Shown: piece after piece, positions 55,357 to 64,000 of the stretch
How the letters are laid out: each line of letters begins with the position of its first letter
How positions within the stretch are numbered: the stretch's first letter is position 1
Assembly (NCBI GenBank): GCA_036365455.1
Contig: JAWQUS010000011.1
Coordinates: 9,031,001 to 9,095,000 of the forward strand
DNA length: 64,000 bases
Reading direction: 5' to 3'
From: Macrosoma leucophasiata
Taxonomy: Eukaryota; Arthropoda; Insecta; Lepidoptera; Hedylidae
Position numbers and translations under genes: made by a program
The notes under the pieces: generated by a model
What the model saw: the letters and a program-made list of their open reading frames with translations, nothing else
Databases searched by the model: none
What the model was told of the DNA's origin: nothing

Positions 55357-55599
55357 TGATTCCGCCCTAGGACTGGGCGTCGAATCCCGAAAGCACCCCT
55401 CCGTGAACCGGGCTAAGTACTTTATATTGACTTTTCCTGTGCTTTATTCGCTTTTTTCTTATTTTTCACCGTATATTTTTAGGTTAGAATAGGTAAGCGT
55501 AGTGTGGCGTGGAAGGACAGTGCGTGACGTCTCTGACAGCAGTCACTGACGTCCGACGTTTCCGCCTATAGTCTGATTATAAGGTGTGTTTGCAATAGA

Positions 55600-55960
55600 T
55601 CGCTGACAGCTGTCACTTGTCTGTAAGAGTAGTGCCTATTAGAGACCATTAGTGCCTTTTTGTGCCTTTTTTTTTTGCGCCTTTTTGTGTTTTCCGGTGC
55701 CTTTTGCAGCCTCTTATTGACTATTTTGACTTTTATAATTTTTTGCCTTTTTGTGCTTGTTTGTGCCTGACTTAGCCTATTTGTGCCTGTTTTATGTATT
55801 ATTAGACTTGTACACTTGTGCTGCTCGAAAGTAGCGTCTTTCGGTCTTTGTGCCTGTTTTTGCTTGTTTGAGCTTGTTTTCGTGCCTATTTGCGCCTGTT
55901 TGTGCCTTAGGCCGTTTTACTTTATGTGCCTTTTCTTAACTTTGAACTTTTGGACGTAGA
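55600..55960 (+). repeat. degenerate TTTGTGCCT repeat in the R1 5' UTR, copy A
   Basis: More than fifteen loosely spaced GTGCCT/GTGCCTTTT phrases occur, such as TGCCTTTTTGTGCC and TTTGTGCCTGTTT. The same composition is seen on the other strand at 62460-62790 and 46070-46215. Confidence 0.75.
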
Positions 55961-56238
55961 AAATTTTTCAAAAAAATTTCGGTCCGATATCACCAAAAAT
56001 CGTCGACATCTTACTGCGTTGGGTTGCGCTCATTACACGAACGCCCTCCACTTGTAAGGAAAATATCAGGGAATAAACATGAGTGATTCGGACGACCCGC
56101 CACCGGCAAACCCATTTAGGGCGCGAGGATCTTTGCTCCGGACTCCCCCCCCCGCGGACCATAGACAGCTCGCCAGGATCGACCACGGACGCAGCGGAGA
56201 TCGCAGCTCAGGCTGCCTACCAGGCAGTAGCAGCTGTC

Positions 56239-59037
56239 ATGGCGACCCTGTCACCGAACATTTCGCCCCCTCCACCCCCCTGCACTCCGGCCACCCCCCA
56301 CCCCCCAATTTTGAAGGTTGCCCCGCCACCACCGAGACCCGCGTCGTCGAAAAGACTACTGTCGCCGGACGATTTCCAGGAAGTGCGCGGGGCAAAACGC
56401 CGCCCAGCTAGAGTTCGCGAAATCCAACAGGAAGGTGTCTCCAGAAGCGGCTTGTCCACACCGGACATCACAGAGTACAGGACTCCGGCAGCGTCTTCGG
56501 GAGAGGAAGGTACGGACACCGACGCGGACCGTGAAGTGGACCTGAGCCAGGCTTCGTCACGGCAGTTGATCACAAGGGCGAACAGGGCGGCCAGAGCGAT
56601 CTCCGGCATCGCAGGAGGCCAGACATCCAAGTTGAACAAGATGGACCAGGCTGGCATAAACGCCCAGGTGGCCATAATGTTAGAAATAGTGGCACAGCTC
56701 GGCCTGATCGCTGAGGAAAAGAAGGGAGAAGTGGTGAAGGCCAAGACGGAGTCGCAGGCCCTCGCTGAATCGCGTAACGCAGAACGCCACCGCGCGATCA
56801 GGGCAGAGGCTGAGGTGGAATCGGCACGTTCTAGTCAGACGCTTATCCCAGCCCAGCAATCGAAACCAACGTACGCGGAGCTTGCAGGGCGTTCAAAAGG
56901 ACCAGCGGTGGCGCTCTATCCGGTGGAGGGGTCGGACATCAAGACCTCCGACGACACCAAGAAGGTGTTGAAGTCCTCCGTCGCCCCCGTAGCACTCAAC
57001 ATACAGGTAGACAGCGTGCGAAGGGTAGGCAAGGCTGGCGTGGTGGTGCAGACTCGTACGGCAGACGACATGGCTAAACTGAAGGCGTCTGTGGCACTGC
57101 GTCATTTCCACGCCATATTAGCGAAGAGGCTGCTGGCTTGTTGCCCCCCTGATGTACGACAGAGAGGTTTCATCTGTGCGGACGGCACCATGGAGAATAC
57201 CGCGGTGCTGGATGCTGTACTGGGGGATAGCAGGAGGAAGTTGCGTAAGGCGCACGTGGCAGTGCTCGACTTCGTCAAGGCTTTCGATACGGTTTCCCAC
57301 AGAGCGCTGATCGATATGCTGAAAGCGAGGGGCCTCCCGAAGGCTTTCTGCGACTATCTCGCCCGAATTTATGGATGCGCGTCCACGACGCTGACCACCC
57401 GGGGCGAGGTGTCTGCTCCTGTAAAGGTGGGCAGGGGGGTCCGTCAAGGCGACCCCTTATCGCCGATTCTCTTTAACCTGGTTTTGGATCTGATTCTTGC
57501 GTCCCTTCCACCAAGCGTCGGCTATTGTTTGGAGGGCGAGCGAGTGACTGCTCTTGCCTACGCCGACGACTTGGTCCTGTTTGCAGGTTCACGCGTGGGA
57601 ATGCAGGAGTCGATCGACCGGGTGAATGAGGCGAGCGCGAGAATGGGTTTAAATCTGAGTCCCTCCAAGAGCTGTGTGCTTTCGTTGGTGCCAGACGGGA
57701 AGCGCAAGAAACACCACTACTTGACCGATAGAATTTTCAGAATCGGCGGTAGGCAAGTTAAGCAGGTGTCTTGTGTGGAACGCTGGCGATACCTTGGAGT
57801 AGACTTCAGCGCCACTGGATGCGTGGTGTTAGAGCATTCGGTGCGGGAGGCCCTTAGAAACATCACCAAGGCCCCTCTCAAACCTCAACAGAGGCTTGAG
57901 ATCCTAAGGACGCACCTCATCCCTAAGTTCCTTCACGGTTTCGTGCTAGGTAACATCACGGATGATCGACTGCGAATGCTCGACATTGAGATCCGGAAAG
58001 CAGTACGGAATTGGCTCAGGCTTCCTGCGGACGTTCCAACTGCCTACTTTCACGCCTCGGCTAAGGACGGAGGTCTAGCGATACCTGCGCTGCGGACATG
58101 TGTCCCCGATCTCGTGGTACGAAGATACGGGGCACTACGTTCGTCGCAATGGTCTGCGGCGAGGGCCGCCGCCAAGAGCAAAAAGATCCGGACGAAGCTG
58201 AGGTGGGCTAGCGGGCAGGTTCGCAGGTTCTCGAAAGAAAACCCAGTCACGCACATTCCATCCGTGCAGCTGTTCTGGCGTGAAGGACTATATGGCTCGG
58301 TGGACGGGTTCGAATTACGCGAATCCGCCCGCGTTCCCGCTACCACGAAGTGGATTAAGGACTTGAGCCATACAGTAAGCGGCCGAGACTACGTGCAATT
58401 TGTGCACACTCACGTCAACGCACTACCCTCTCGTATTCGTGTGAGTAGGGGTCGCCGAGACGGGGGTGGGCTCGAGTTGAACTGCCGTGCAGGTTGCATA
58501 GTCAGGGAGACGACGGCTCACACCATACAGCAGTGTCACAGAACGCACGGCGGCCGTATTGAGCGTCACAACGGCATCGTACAATTCGTCGCGCAAGCGA
58601 TGAAGGACAAAAGGTGGACCGTAGAGATCGAGCCGGAGTTCAGGACCACCATTGGCCGGCGTAAGCCGGACATTATTTCCAGTCAGGGCGGGGTCGGGGT
58701 GATCGTGGATGCGCAGGTAGTGTCGGGCCAGCGTCCGTTAGACGAGCTCCACCGTGAGAAGCGCAACAAATATGGCTCTCACGTGGAGTTAGTTGAGATG
58801 GTTGCCGGCAGACTGGGACTACCCGGCAGGCAGTGCGTCCGCGCCACATCCTGTACCGTCTCCTGGCGAGGTGTCTTGAGTCTCGGCTCCTACAACGATC
58901 TCAGAGAGATCGTGGGGCTGGACCAGGCCACGTTGTATGTTGTGTCGATAAGGGCGCTTAGAGGCTCCCACATGAACTGGACGAGGTTCAACCAGATGAC
59001 GTCGACGCAGCTGGGTGTGCTGCGCGACGGGTCGTAA
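56239..59037 (+). CDS. chimeric R1-ORF1::R2-RT/endonuclease protein, copy A
   Basis: A 932-residue uninterrupted frame from MATLSPNISPPPPP. Residues 1 to about 282 are the R1 ORF1 N-terminal and middle regions (STPDITEYRT, a charged coiled-coil-like stretch, KPTYAELAGRSKG, ADDMAKLKA). It then passes directly into R2 sequence equivalent to intact-R2 residue 390 (LRHFHAILAKRLL). VLDFVKAFD, GRGVRQGDPLSP and YADD of the RT, the CCHC (CRAGC...CHRTH) and the KPDII...VIVDAQV endonuclease motifs are all present. Missing are R1 zinc knuckles and ORF2, and R2 zinc finger, Myb and RT motifs -1 to 1. The usual R1 start at 56079 (MSDSDD) is out of frame because of a 9-C run at about 56145. Without RT motifs 0 and 1, polymerase activity is doubtful, but DNA/RNA binding and nicking could survive. 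Confidence 0.9.
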   Translation: MATLSPNISPPPPPCTPATPHPPILKVAPPPPRPASSKRLLSPDDFQEVRGAKRRPARVREIQQEGVSRSGLSTPDITEYRTPAASSGEEGTDTDADREVDLSQASSRQLITRANRAARAISGIAGGQTSKLNKMDQAGINAQVAIMLEIVAQLGLIAEEKKGEVVKAKTESQALAESRNAERHRAIRAEAEVESARSSQTLIPAQQSKPTYAELAGRSKGPAVALYPVEGSDIKTSDDTKKVLKSSVAPVALNIQVDSVRRVGKAGVVVQTRTADDMAKLKASVALRHFHAILAKRLLACCPPDVRQRGFICADGTMENTAVLDAVLGDSRRKLRKAHVAVLDFVKAFDTVSHRALIDMLKARGLPKAFCDYLARIYGCASTTLTTRGEVSAPVKVGRGVRQGDPLSPILFNLVLDLILASLPPSVGYCLEGERVTALAYADDLVLFAGSRVGMQESIDRVNEASARMGLNLSPSKSCVLSLVPDGKRKKHHYLTDRIFRIGGRQVKQVSCVERWRYLGVDFSATGCVVLEHSVREALRNITKAPLKPQQRLEILRTHLIPKFLHGFVLGNITDDRLRMLDIEIRKAVRNWLRLPADVPTAYFHASAKDGGLAIPALRTCVPDLVVRRYGALRSSQWSAARAAAKSKKIRTKLRWASGQVRRFSKENPVTHIPSVQLFWREGLYGSVDGFELRESARVPATTKWIKDLSHTVSGRDYVQFVHTHVNALPSRIRVSRGRRDGGGLELNCRAGCIVRETTAHTIQQCHRTHGGRIERHNGIVQFVAQAMKDKRWTVEIEPEFRTTIGRRKPDIISSQGGVGVIVDAQVVSGQRPLDELHREKRNKYGSHVELVEMVAGRLGLPGRQCVRATSCTVSWRGVLSLGSYNDLREIVGLDQATLYVVSIRALRGSHMNWTRFNQMTSTQLGVLRDGS

Positions 59038-59275
59038 TCCGGTGGAAAGGGGCGGAGGTCAGGCCCCGACTGATTCTCGTACACCCACCCTGTGCTTTTT
59101 TATTGAGATAAACGCGACTCCAATTTAAATGTAACACAAGAATCAGTATCTAACAACCACTGGCCAAATACTACACGGTATCGAAGTCGATGGGCAGAGG
59201 AGTCTCAGGGTGTGTCTGCCCAGCCATAATGATTACAACCAGCGTTCACTAGACGATGGCACTGTGTGGCAGAAA

Positions 59276-59312
<37 letters not shown>

Positions 59313-59348
59313 ATATGGATTAACGAGATTCCCACTGTCCTTATCTAC
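59276..59348 (+). rRNA. 28S segment after chimeric cassette A
   Basis: TAGCCAAATGCCTCGTCATC to TGTCCTTATCTAC, the stretch between R2 and R1 sites, with small differences (GCGCATATATGG, TGTCCTTATC). Confidence 0.9.
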
Positions 59349-62168
59349 CATGAGTAGATAAGGACAGTGGGAATGACATCGACGCAGCACACCCAGCTGC
59401 GTCGACGTCATCTGGTTGAACCTCGTCCAGTTCATGTGGGAGCCTCTAAGCGCCCTTATCGACACAACATACAACGTGGCCTGGTCCAGCCCCACGATCT
59501 CTCTGAGATCGTTGTAGGAGCCGAGACTCAAGACACCTCGCCAGGAGACGGTACAGGATGTGGCGCGGACGCACTGCCTGCCGGGTAGTCCCAGTCTGCC
59601 TGCAACCATCTCAACTAACTCCGCGTGAGAACCATATTTGTTACGCTTCTCACGGTGGAGCTCGTCTAACGGACGCTGGCCCGACACTACCTGCGCATCC
59701 ACGATCACCCCGACCCCGCCCCGACTGGCAATAATGTCCGGCTTACGCCGGCCAATGGTGGTCCTGAACTCCGGCTCGATCTCTACAGTCCACCCTTTGT
59801 CCTTCATCGCTTGCGCGACGAATTGTACGATGCCGTTGTGACGCTCAATACGGCCGCCGTGCGTTCTGTGACACTCCTGTATGGTGTGAGCCGTCGTCTC
59901 CCTGACCATGCAACCTGCACGGCAGTTCAACTCGAGCCCACCCCCGTCTCGGCGACCCCTACTCACACGAATACGAGAGGGTAGTGCGTTGACGTGAGTG
60001 TGCACAAATTGCACGTAGTCTCGGCCGCTTACTGTATGGCTCAAGTCCTTAATCCACTTCGTGGTAGCGGGAACGCGGGCGGATTCGCGTAATTCGAACC
60101 CGTCCACCGAGCCATATAGTCCTTCACGCCAGAACAGCTGCACGGATGGAATGTGCGTGACTGGGTTTTCTTTCGAGAACCTGCGAACCTGCCCGCTAGC
60201 CCACCTCAGCTTCGTCCGGATCTTTTTGCTCTTGGCGGCGGCCCTCGCCGCAGACCATTGCGACAAACGTAGCGCCCCGTATCTTCGTACCACGAGATCG
60301 GGGACACATGTCCGCAGCGCAGGTATCGCTAGACCTCCGTCCTTAGCCGAGGCGTGAAAGTAGGCAGTTGGAACGTCCGCAGGAAGCCTGAGCCAATTCC
60401 GTACTGCTTTCCGGATCTCAATGTCGAGCATTCGCAGTCGATCATCCGTGATGTTACCTAGCACGAAACCGTGAAGGAACTTAGGGATGAGGTGCGTCCT
60501 TAGGATCTCAAGCCTCTGTTGAGGTTTGAGAGGGGCCTTGGTGATGTTTCTAAGGGCCTCCCGCACCGAATGCTCTAACACCACGCATCCAGTGGCGCTG
60601 AAGTCTACTCCAAGGTATCGCCAGCGTTCCACACAAGACACCTGCTTAACTAGCCTACCGCCGATTCTGAAAATTCTATCGGTCAAGTAGTGGTGTTTCT
60701 TGCGCTTCCCGTCTGGCACCAACGAAAGCACACAGCTCTTGGAGGGACTCAGATTTAAACCCATTCTCGCGCTCGCCTCATTCACCCGGTCGATCGACTC
60801 CTGCATTCCCACGCGTGAACCTGCAAACAGGACCAAGTCGTCGGCGTAGGCAAGAGCAGTCACTCGCTCGCCCTCCAAACAATAGCCGACGCTTGGTGGA
60901 AGGGACGCAAGAATCAGATCCAAAACCAGGTTAAAGAGAATCGGCGATAAGAGGTCGCCTTGACGGACCCCCCTGCCCACCTTTACAGGAGCAGACACCT
61001 CGCCCCGGGTGGTCAGCGTCGTGGACGCGCACCCATAAATTCGGGCGAGATAGTCGCAGAAAGCCTTCGGGAGGCCCCTCGCTTTCAGCATATCGATCAG
61101 CGCCCTGTGGGAAACCGTATCGAAAGCCTTGGCGAAGTCGAGCACTGCCACGTGCGCCTTACGCAACTTCCTCCTGCTATCCCCCAGTACAGCATCCAGC
61201 ACCGCGGTATTCTCCATGGTGCCGTCCGCACAGATGAAACCTCTCTGTCGTACATCAGGGGGGCAACAAGCCAGCAGCCTCTTCGCTAATATGGCGTGGA
61301 AATGACGCAGTGCCACAGACGCCTTCAGTTTAGCCATGTCGTCTGCCGTACGAGTCTGCACCACCACGCCAGCCTTGCCTACCCTTCGCACGCTGTCTAC
61401 CTGTATGTTGAGTGCTACGGGGGCGACGGAGGACTTCAACACCTTCTTGGTGTCGTCGGAGGTCTTGATGTCCGACCCCTCCACCGGATAGAGCGCCACC
61501 GCTGGTCCTTTTGAACGCCCTGCAAGCTCCGCGTACGTTGGTTTCGATTGCTGGGCTGGGATAAGCGTCTGACTAGAACGTGCCGATTCCACCTCAGCCT
61601 CTGCCCTGATCGCGCGGTGGCGTTCTGCGTTACGCGATTCAGCGAGGGCCTGCGACTCCGTCTTGGCCTTCACCACTTCTCCCTTCTTTTCCTCAGCGAT
61701 CAGGCCGAGCTGTGCCACTATTTCTAACATTATGGCCACCTGGGCGTTTATGCCAGCCTGGTCCATCTTGTTCAACTTGGATGTCTGGCCTCCTGCGATG
61801 CCGGAGATCGCTCTGGCCGCCCTGTTCGCCCTTGTGATAAGCTGCCGTGATGAAGCCTGGCTCAGGTCCACTTCACGGTCCGCGTCGGTGTCCGTACCTT
61901 CCTCTCCCGAAGACGCTGCCGGAGTCCTGTACTCTGTGATGTCCGGTGTGGACAAGCCGCTTCTGGAGACACCTTCCTGTTGGATTTCGCGAACTCTAGC
62001 TGGGCGGCGTTTTGCCCCGCGCACTTCCTGGAAATCGTCCGGCGACAGTAGTCTTTTCGACGATGCGGGTCTCGGTGGTGGCGGGGCAACCTTCAAAATT
62101 GGGGGGTGGGGGGTGGCCGGAGTGCAGGGGGGTGGAGGGGGCGAAATGTTCGGTGACAGGGTCGCCAT
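59295..62168 (-). CDS. chimeric R1-ORF1::R2-RT/endonuclease protein, copy B
   Basis: The 957-residue frame has the same organisation and junction as copy A. The final about 32 residues come from reading through the inversion joint into mirrored 28S and are not native. Differences from copy A include DFAKAFD versus DFVKAFD, RQGDLLSP versus RQGDPLSP, a Met/Ile and a Gln/Glu change near the CCHC motif, and IIASRGG versus IISSQGG. YADD and the endonuclease residues are intact. Scattered differences argue that the two copies are separate units. The MSDSDD start upstream is out of frame because of a 10-C run at about 62260. Confidence 0.9.
59349..59382. other. inversion junction between cassettes A and B
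   Basis: The end of the 28S segment is mirrored: TTATCTAC, a 5-nt centre CATGA, then GTAGATAAGGACAGTGGGAA reading outward, followed by a short filler (GACATCGA) and then the end of the R2-type ORF of copy B on the other strand. The filler and the ORF end themselves form a local palindrome around GCAGCACACCC. Confidence 0.85.
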
Positions 62169-63397
62169 GACAGCTGCTACTGCCTGGTAGGCAGCCTGAG
62201 CTGCGATCTCCGCTGCGTCCGTGGTCGATCCTGGCGAGCTGTCTATGGTCCGCGGGGGGGGGGAGTCCGGAGCAAAGATCCTCGCGCCCTAAATGGGTTT
62301 GCCGGTGGCGGGTCGTCCGAATCACTCATGTTTATTCCCTGATATTTTCCTTACAAGTGGAGGGCGTTCGTGTAATGAGCGCAACCCAACGCAGTAAGAT
62401 GTCGACGATTTTTGGTGATATCGGACCGAAATTTTTTTGAAAAATTTTCTACGTCCAAAAGTTCAAAGTTAAGAAAAGGCACATAAAGTAAAACGGCCTA
62501 AGGCACAAACAGGCGCAAATAGGCACGAAAACAAGCTCAAACAAGCAAAAACAGGCACAAAGACCGAAAGACGCTACTTTCGAGCAGCACAAGTGTACAA
62601 GTCTAATAATACATAAAACAGGCACAAATAGGCTAAGTCAGGCACAAACAAGCACAAAAAGGCAAAAAATTATAAAAGTCAAAATAGTCAATAAGAGGCA
62701 CCGGAAAACACAAAAAGGCGCAAAAAAAAAGGCACAAAAAGCACTATTAGGCACTAATGGTCTCTAATAGGCACTACTCTTACAGACAAGTGACAGCTGT
62801 CAGCGATGTCAGTTATGTCACCTGACGGCCAATGTCAATGTCACTGATCTATAGTTCTAACAAAACAAAAAGAAAGTACATACTAAATCTAACTAAAACT
62901 AAACTACTAAGCAGTCTATTGCAAACACACCTTATAATCAGTCTATAGGCGGAAACGTCGGACGTCAGTGACTGCTGTCAGAGACGTCACGCACTGTCCT
63001 TCCACGCCACACTACGCTTACCTATTCTAACCTAAAAATATACGGTGAAAAATAAGAAAAAAGCGAATAAAGCACAGGAAAAGTCAATATAAAGTACTTA
63101 GCCCGGTTCACGGAGGGGTGCTTTCGGGATTCGACGCCCAGTCCTAGGGCGGAATCACCGAAATTCGGGAGCACGTGGGAGCACGTGGGCCCAGCACACA
63201 CACCGATCACAAAGTGTAATAATCACAGTAAATCACTTCCAAAAAACACAGTAAATTCACAATATAGTAAAATAAACACAAGATAGATATAATTAAAACA
63301 ACAAATTACGAATCTAGATGCACTAGAAAAACTTGCGCAGTAAATATAGGCACCGAGTATTACGAACACGTCCGCACCGCACGGAGGTCGGAGCCGA
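59383..63397 (-). mobile_element. chimeric R1::R2 cassette, copy B
   Basis: Minus-strand cassette with a complete R1 5' end at 63397 (TCGGCTCCGACC after 28S), R1 5' UTR, ORF1, the same GCG switch (about 61320) and R2 RT-endonuclease. The R2 3' UTR is missing: it is cut at the last codons by the inversion at 59375-59382. Confidence 0.92.
62460..62790 (-). repeat. degenerate AGGCACAAA repeat in the R1 5' UTR, copy B
   Basis: Many GGCACAAA/GGCGCAAA phrases, the inverse counterpart of 55600-55960. Confidence 0.75.
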
Positions 63398-63420
63398 AGT
63401 AGATAGTAGATAGGGACAGT

Positions 63421-63478
<58 letters not shown>
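63398..63478 (-). rRNA. 28S segment between cassette units
   Basis: 81 bp from TAGCCAAATGCCTCG to TGTCCCTATCTACTATCTACT. The last ATCTACT is repeated at the R1 junction. It separates the upstream unit's R2 3' end from the R1 5' end of copy B. Confidence 0.92.
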
Positions 63479-64000
63479 TTTCTGCCACACAGTGCCATCG
63501 TCTAGTGAACGCTGGATATAATCATTATGGCTGGGCAGACACACCCTGAGACTCCTCTGCCCATCGACTTCGATACCGTGTAGTATTTTGCCAGTGGTAG
63601 TTAAATACTGATTCTTTATGTTAATTCAATTGGAGTCGCGTTAATTTAATAAAAAAGCACAAGGTGGTTGTGCGAGAATCAGTCGGGGCCCGACCTCCGC
63701 CCCTTTCCACCGGATTACGACCCGTCGCGCAGCACACCCAGCTGCGTCGACGTCATCTGGTTGAACCTCGTCCAGTTCATGTGGGAGCCTCTAAGCGCCC
63801 TTATCGACACAACATACAACGTGGCCTGGTCCAGCCCCACGATCTCTCTGAGATCGTTGTAGGAGCCGAGACTCAAGACACCTCGCCAGGAGACGGTACA
63901 GGATGTGGCGCGGACGCACTGCCTGCCGGGTAGTCCCAGTCTGCCTGCAACCATCTCAACTAACTCCGCGTGAGAACCATATTTGTTACGCTTCTCACGG
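63479..64000 (-). mobile_element. third R2-type 3' end (upstream cassette unit), cut by window edge
   Basis: R2-type 3' UTR (63479-63714) and ORF end close to that of copy A. It may be the 3' half of another chimeric unit or of an ordinary R2 of the same lineage; the window ends before the diagnostic junction. Confidence 0.85.
63715..64000 (-). CDS. R2-type endonuclease C-terminus, partial
   Basis: The frame is open to the window edge and ends with MVAGRLGLPGRQCVRATSCT, MNWTRFNQMTSTQLGVLRDG and a stop at 63715. As far as visible it follows copy A. The visible part lies after the catalytic residues of the endonuclease. Confidence 0.85.
   Translation of the reverse strand, partial: REKRNKYGSHAELVEMVAGRLGLPGRQCVRATSCTVSWRGVLSLGSYNDLREIVGLDQATLYVVSIRALRGSHMNWTRFNQMTSTQLGVLRDGS

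Larger units (their letters stand above)
55352..59275 (+). mobile_element. chimeric R1::R2 cassette, copy A
   Basis: The 5' part (55352-57087) is R1: truncated 5' UTR with GTGCC-rich repeats, then ORF1. The 3' part (57085-59275) is R2: RT from motif 2 onward, endonuclease and 3' UTR ending AGAAA at 59275 against 28S TAGCC. Switch at a GCG shared by both parents (57085-57087). The 5' border to 28S is at 55352-55356 through a shared TCGGT. Confidence 0.9.

Noticed and set aside
59295..59382. Native C-terminus of chimera copy B
   Set aside because: It is read-through across the inversion joint into mirrored 28S; the homologous end in copy A is different and native.
55352..63397. Cassettes A and B as one molecule folded back by a sequencing artefact
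   Set aside because: Not fully excluded, but the copies differ at several residues, in C-run length and in end structure, so I treat them as two units and flag the test in the findings.

Overview
The window looks like nuclear DNA of an insect, most probably a moth or butterfly (Lepidoptera). Support: one spliced host gene with GT-AG introns, two nuclear tRNA-Leu genes, a tRNA-derived SINE, BEL/Pao, gypsy, Jockey-type, RTE and mariner elements, and 28S rDNA carrying the site-specific retrotransposons R1 and R2. No bacterial or phage organisation is visible. Most of the sequence is transposable-element or rDNA-derived.

Left part (1-15464): a minus-strand BEL/Pao element with near-identical LTRs but a gutted interior (1-7965), two complementary GAT/ATC microsatellite blocks (7966-9212), a 248-bp tandem duplication carrying two tRNA-Leu(AAG) genes (9489-9990), an internally deleted Jockey-type LINE (about 12180-14165), a MITE (14166-14635) and a 515-bp TIR element (14944-15458) that ends about 120 bp before the host gene start.

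Host gene (15585-29131, plus strand): eight exons that join in frame into a 344-residue mitochondrial carrier of the SLC25A39/SLC25A40 (glutathione carrier) type. Intron 5 is about 10 kb and is filled with a gypsy pol remnant, an LTR fragment, a 5'-truncated LINE, a MITE and RTE scraps. A possible alternative last exon lies at 33401-33437.

Middle part (29132-43024): a 1.6-kb fold-back element with 461-bp inverted arms and a repeated GCCGTAC motif, an almost intact mariner (33792-35086), a nearly full-length RTE LINE with a perfect 12-bp target-site duplication (35186-38206), further MITE and repeat copies, a SINE, and a palindromic array of about 98-bp units split by another RTE insertion.

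Right part (43025-64000): rearranged rDNA. It has 28S fragments, intergenic-spacer subrepeats (222-bp period), an intact R2 element with a 1039-residue ORF (48523-52611), two damaged R1 elements in tandem, and two oppositely oriented copies (plus part of a third unit) of a chimeric cassette. The cassette joins the R1 5' UTR and ORF1 in frame to the R2 reverse transcriptase and endonuclease at one shared 3-nt microhomology. The cassettes are separated by the 75-81 bp of 28S that normally lies between the R2 and R1 sites, which implies tandem spread as a unit. This chimeric R1::R2 repeat, and a short motif shared by the spacer repeats and the 5' UTRs of R1 and R2, are the most unusual content. 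No complete 28S gene and no 18S or 5.8S gene was seen.
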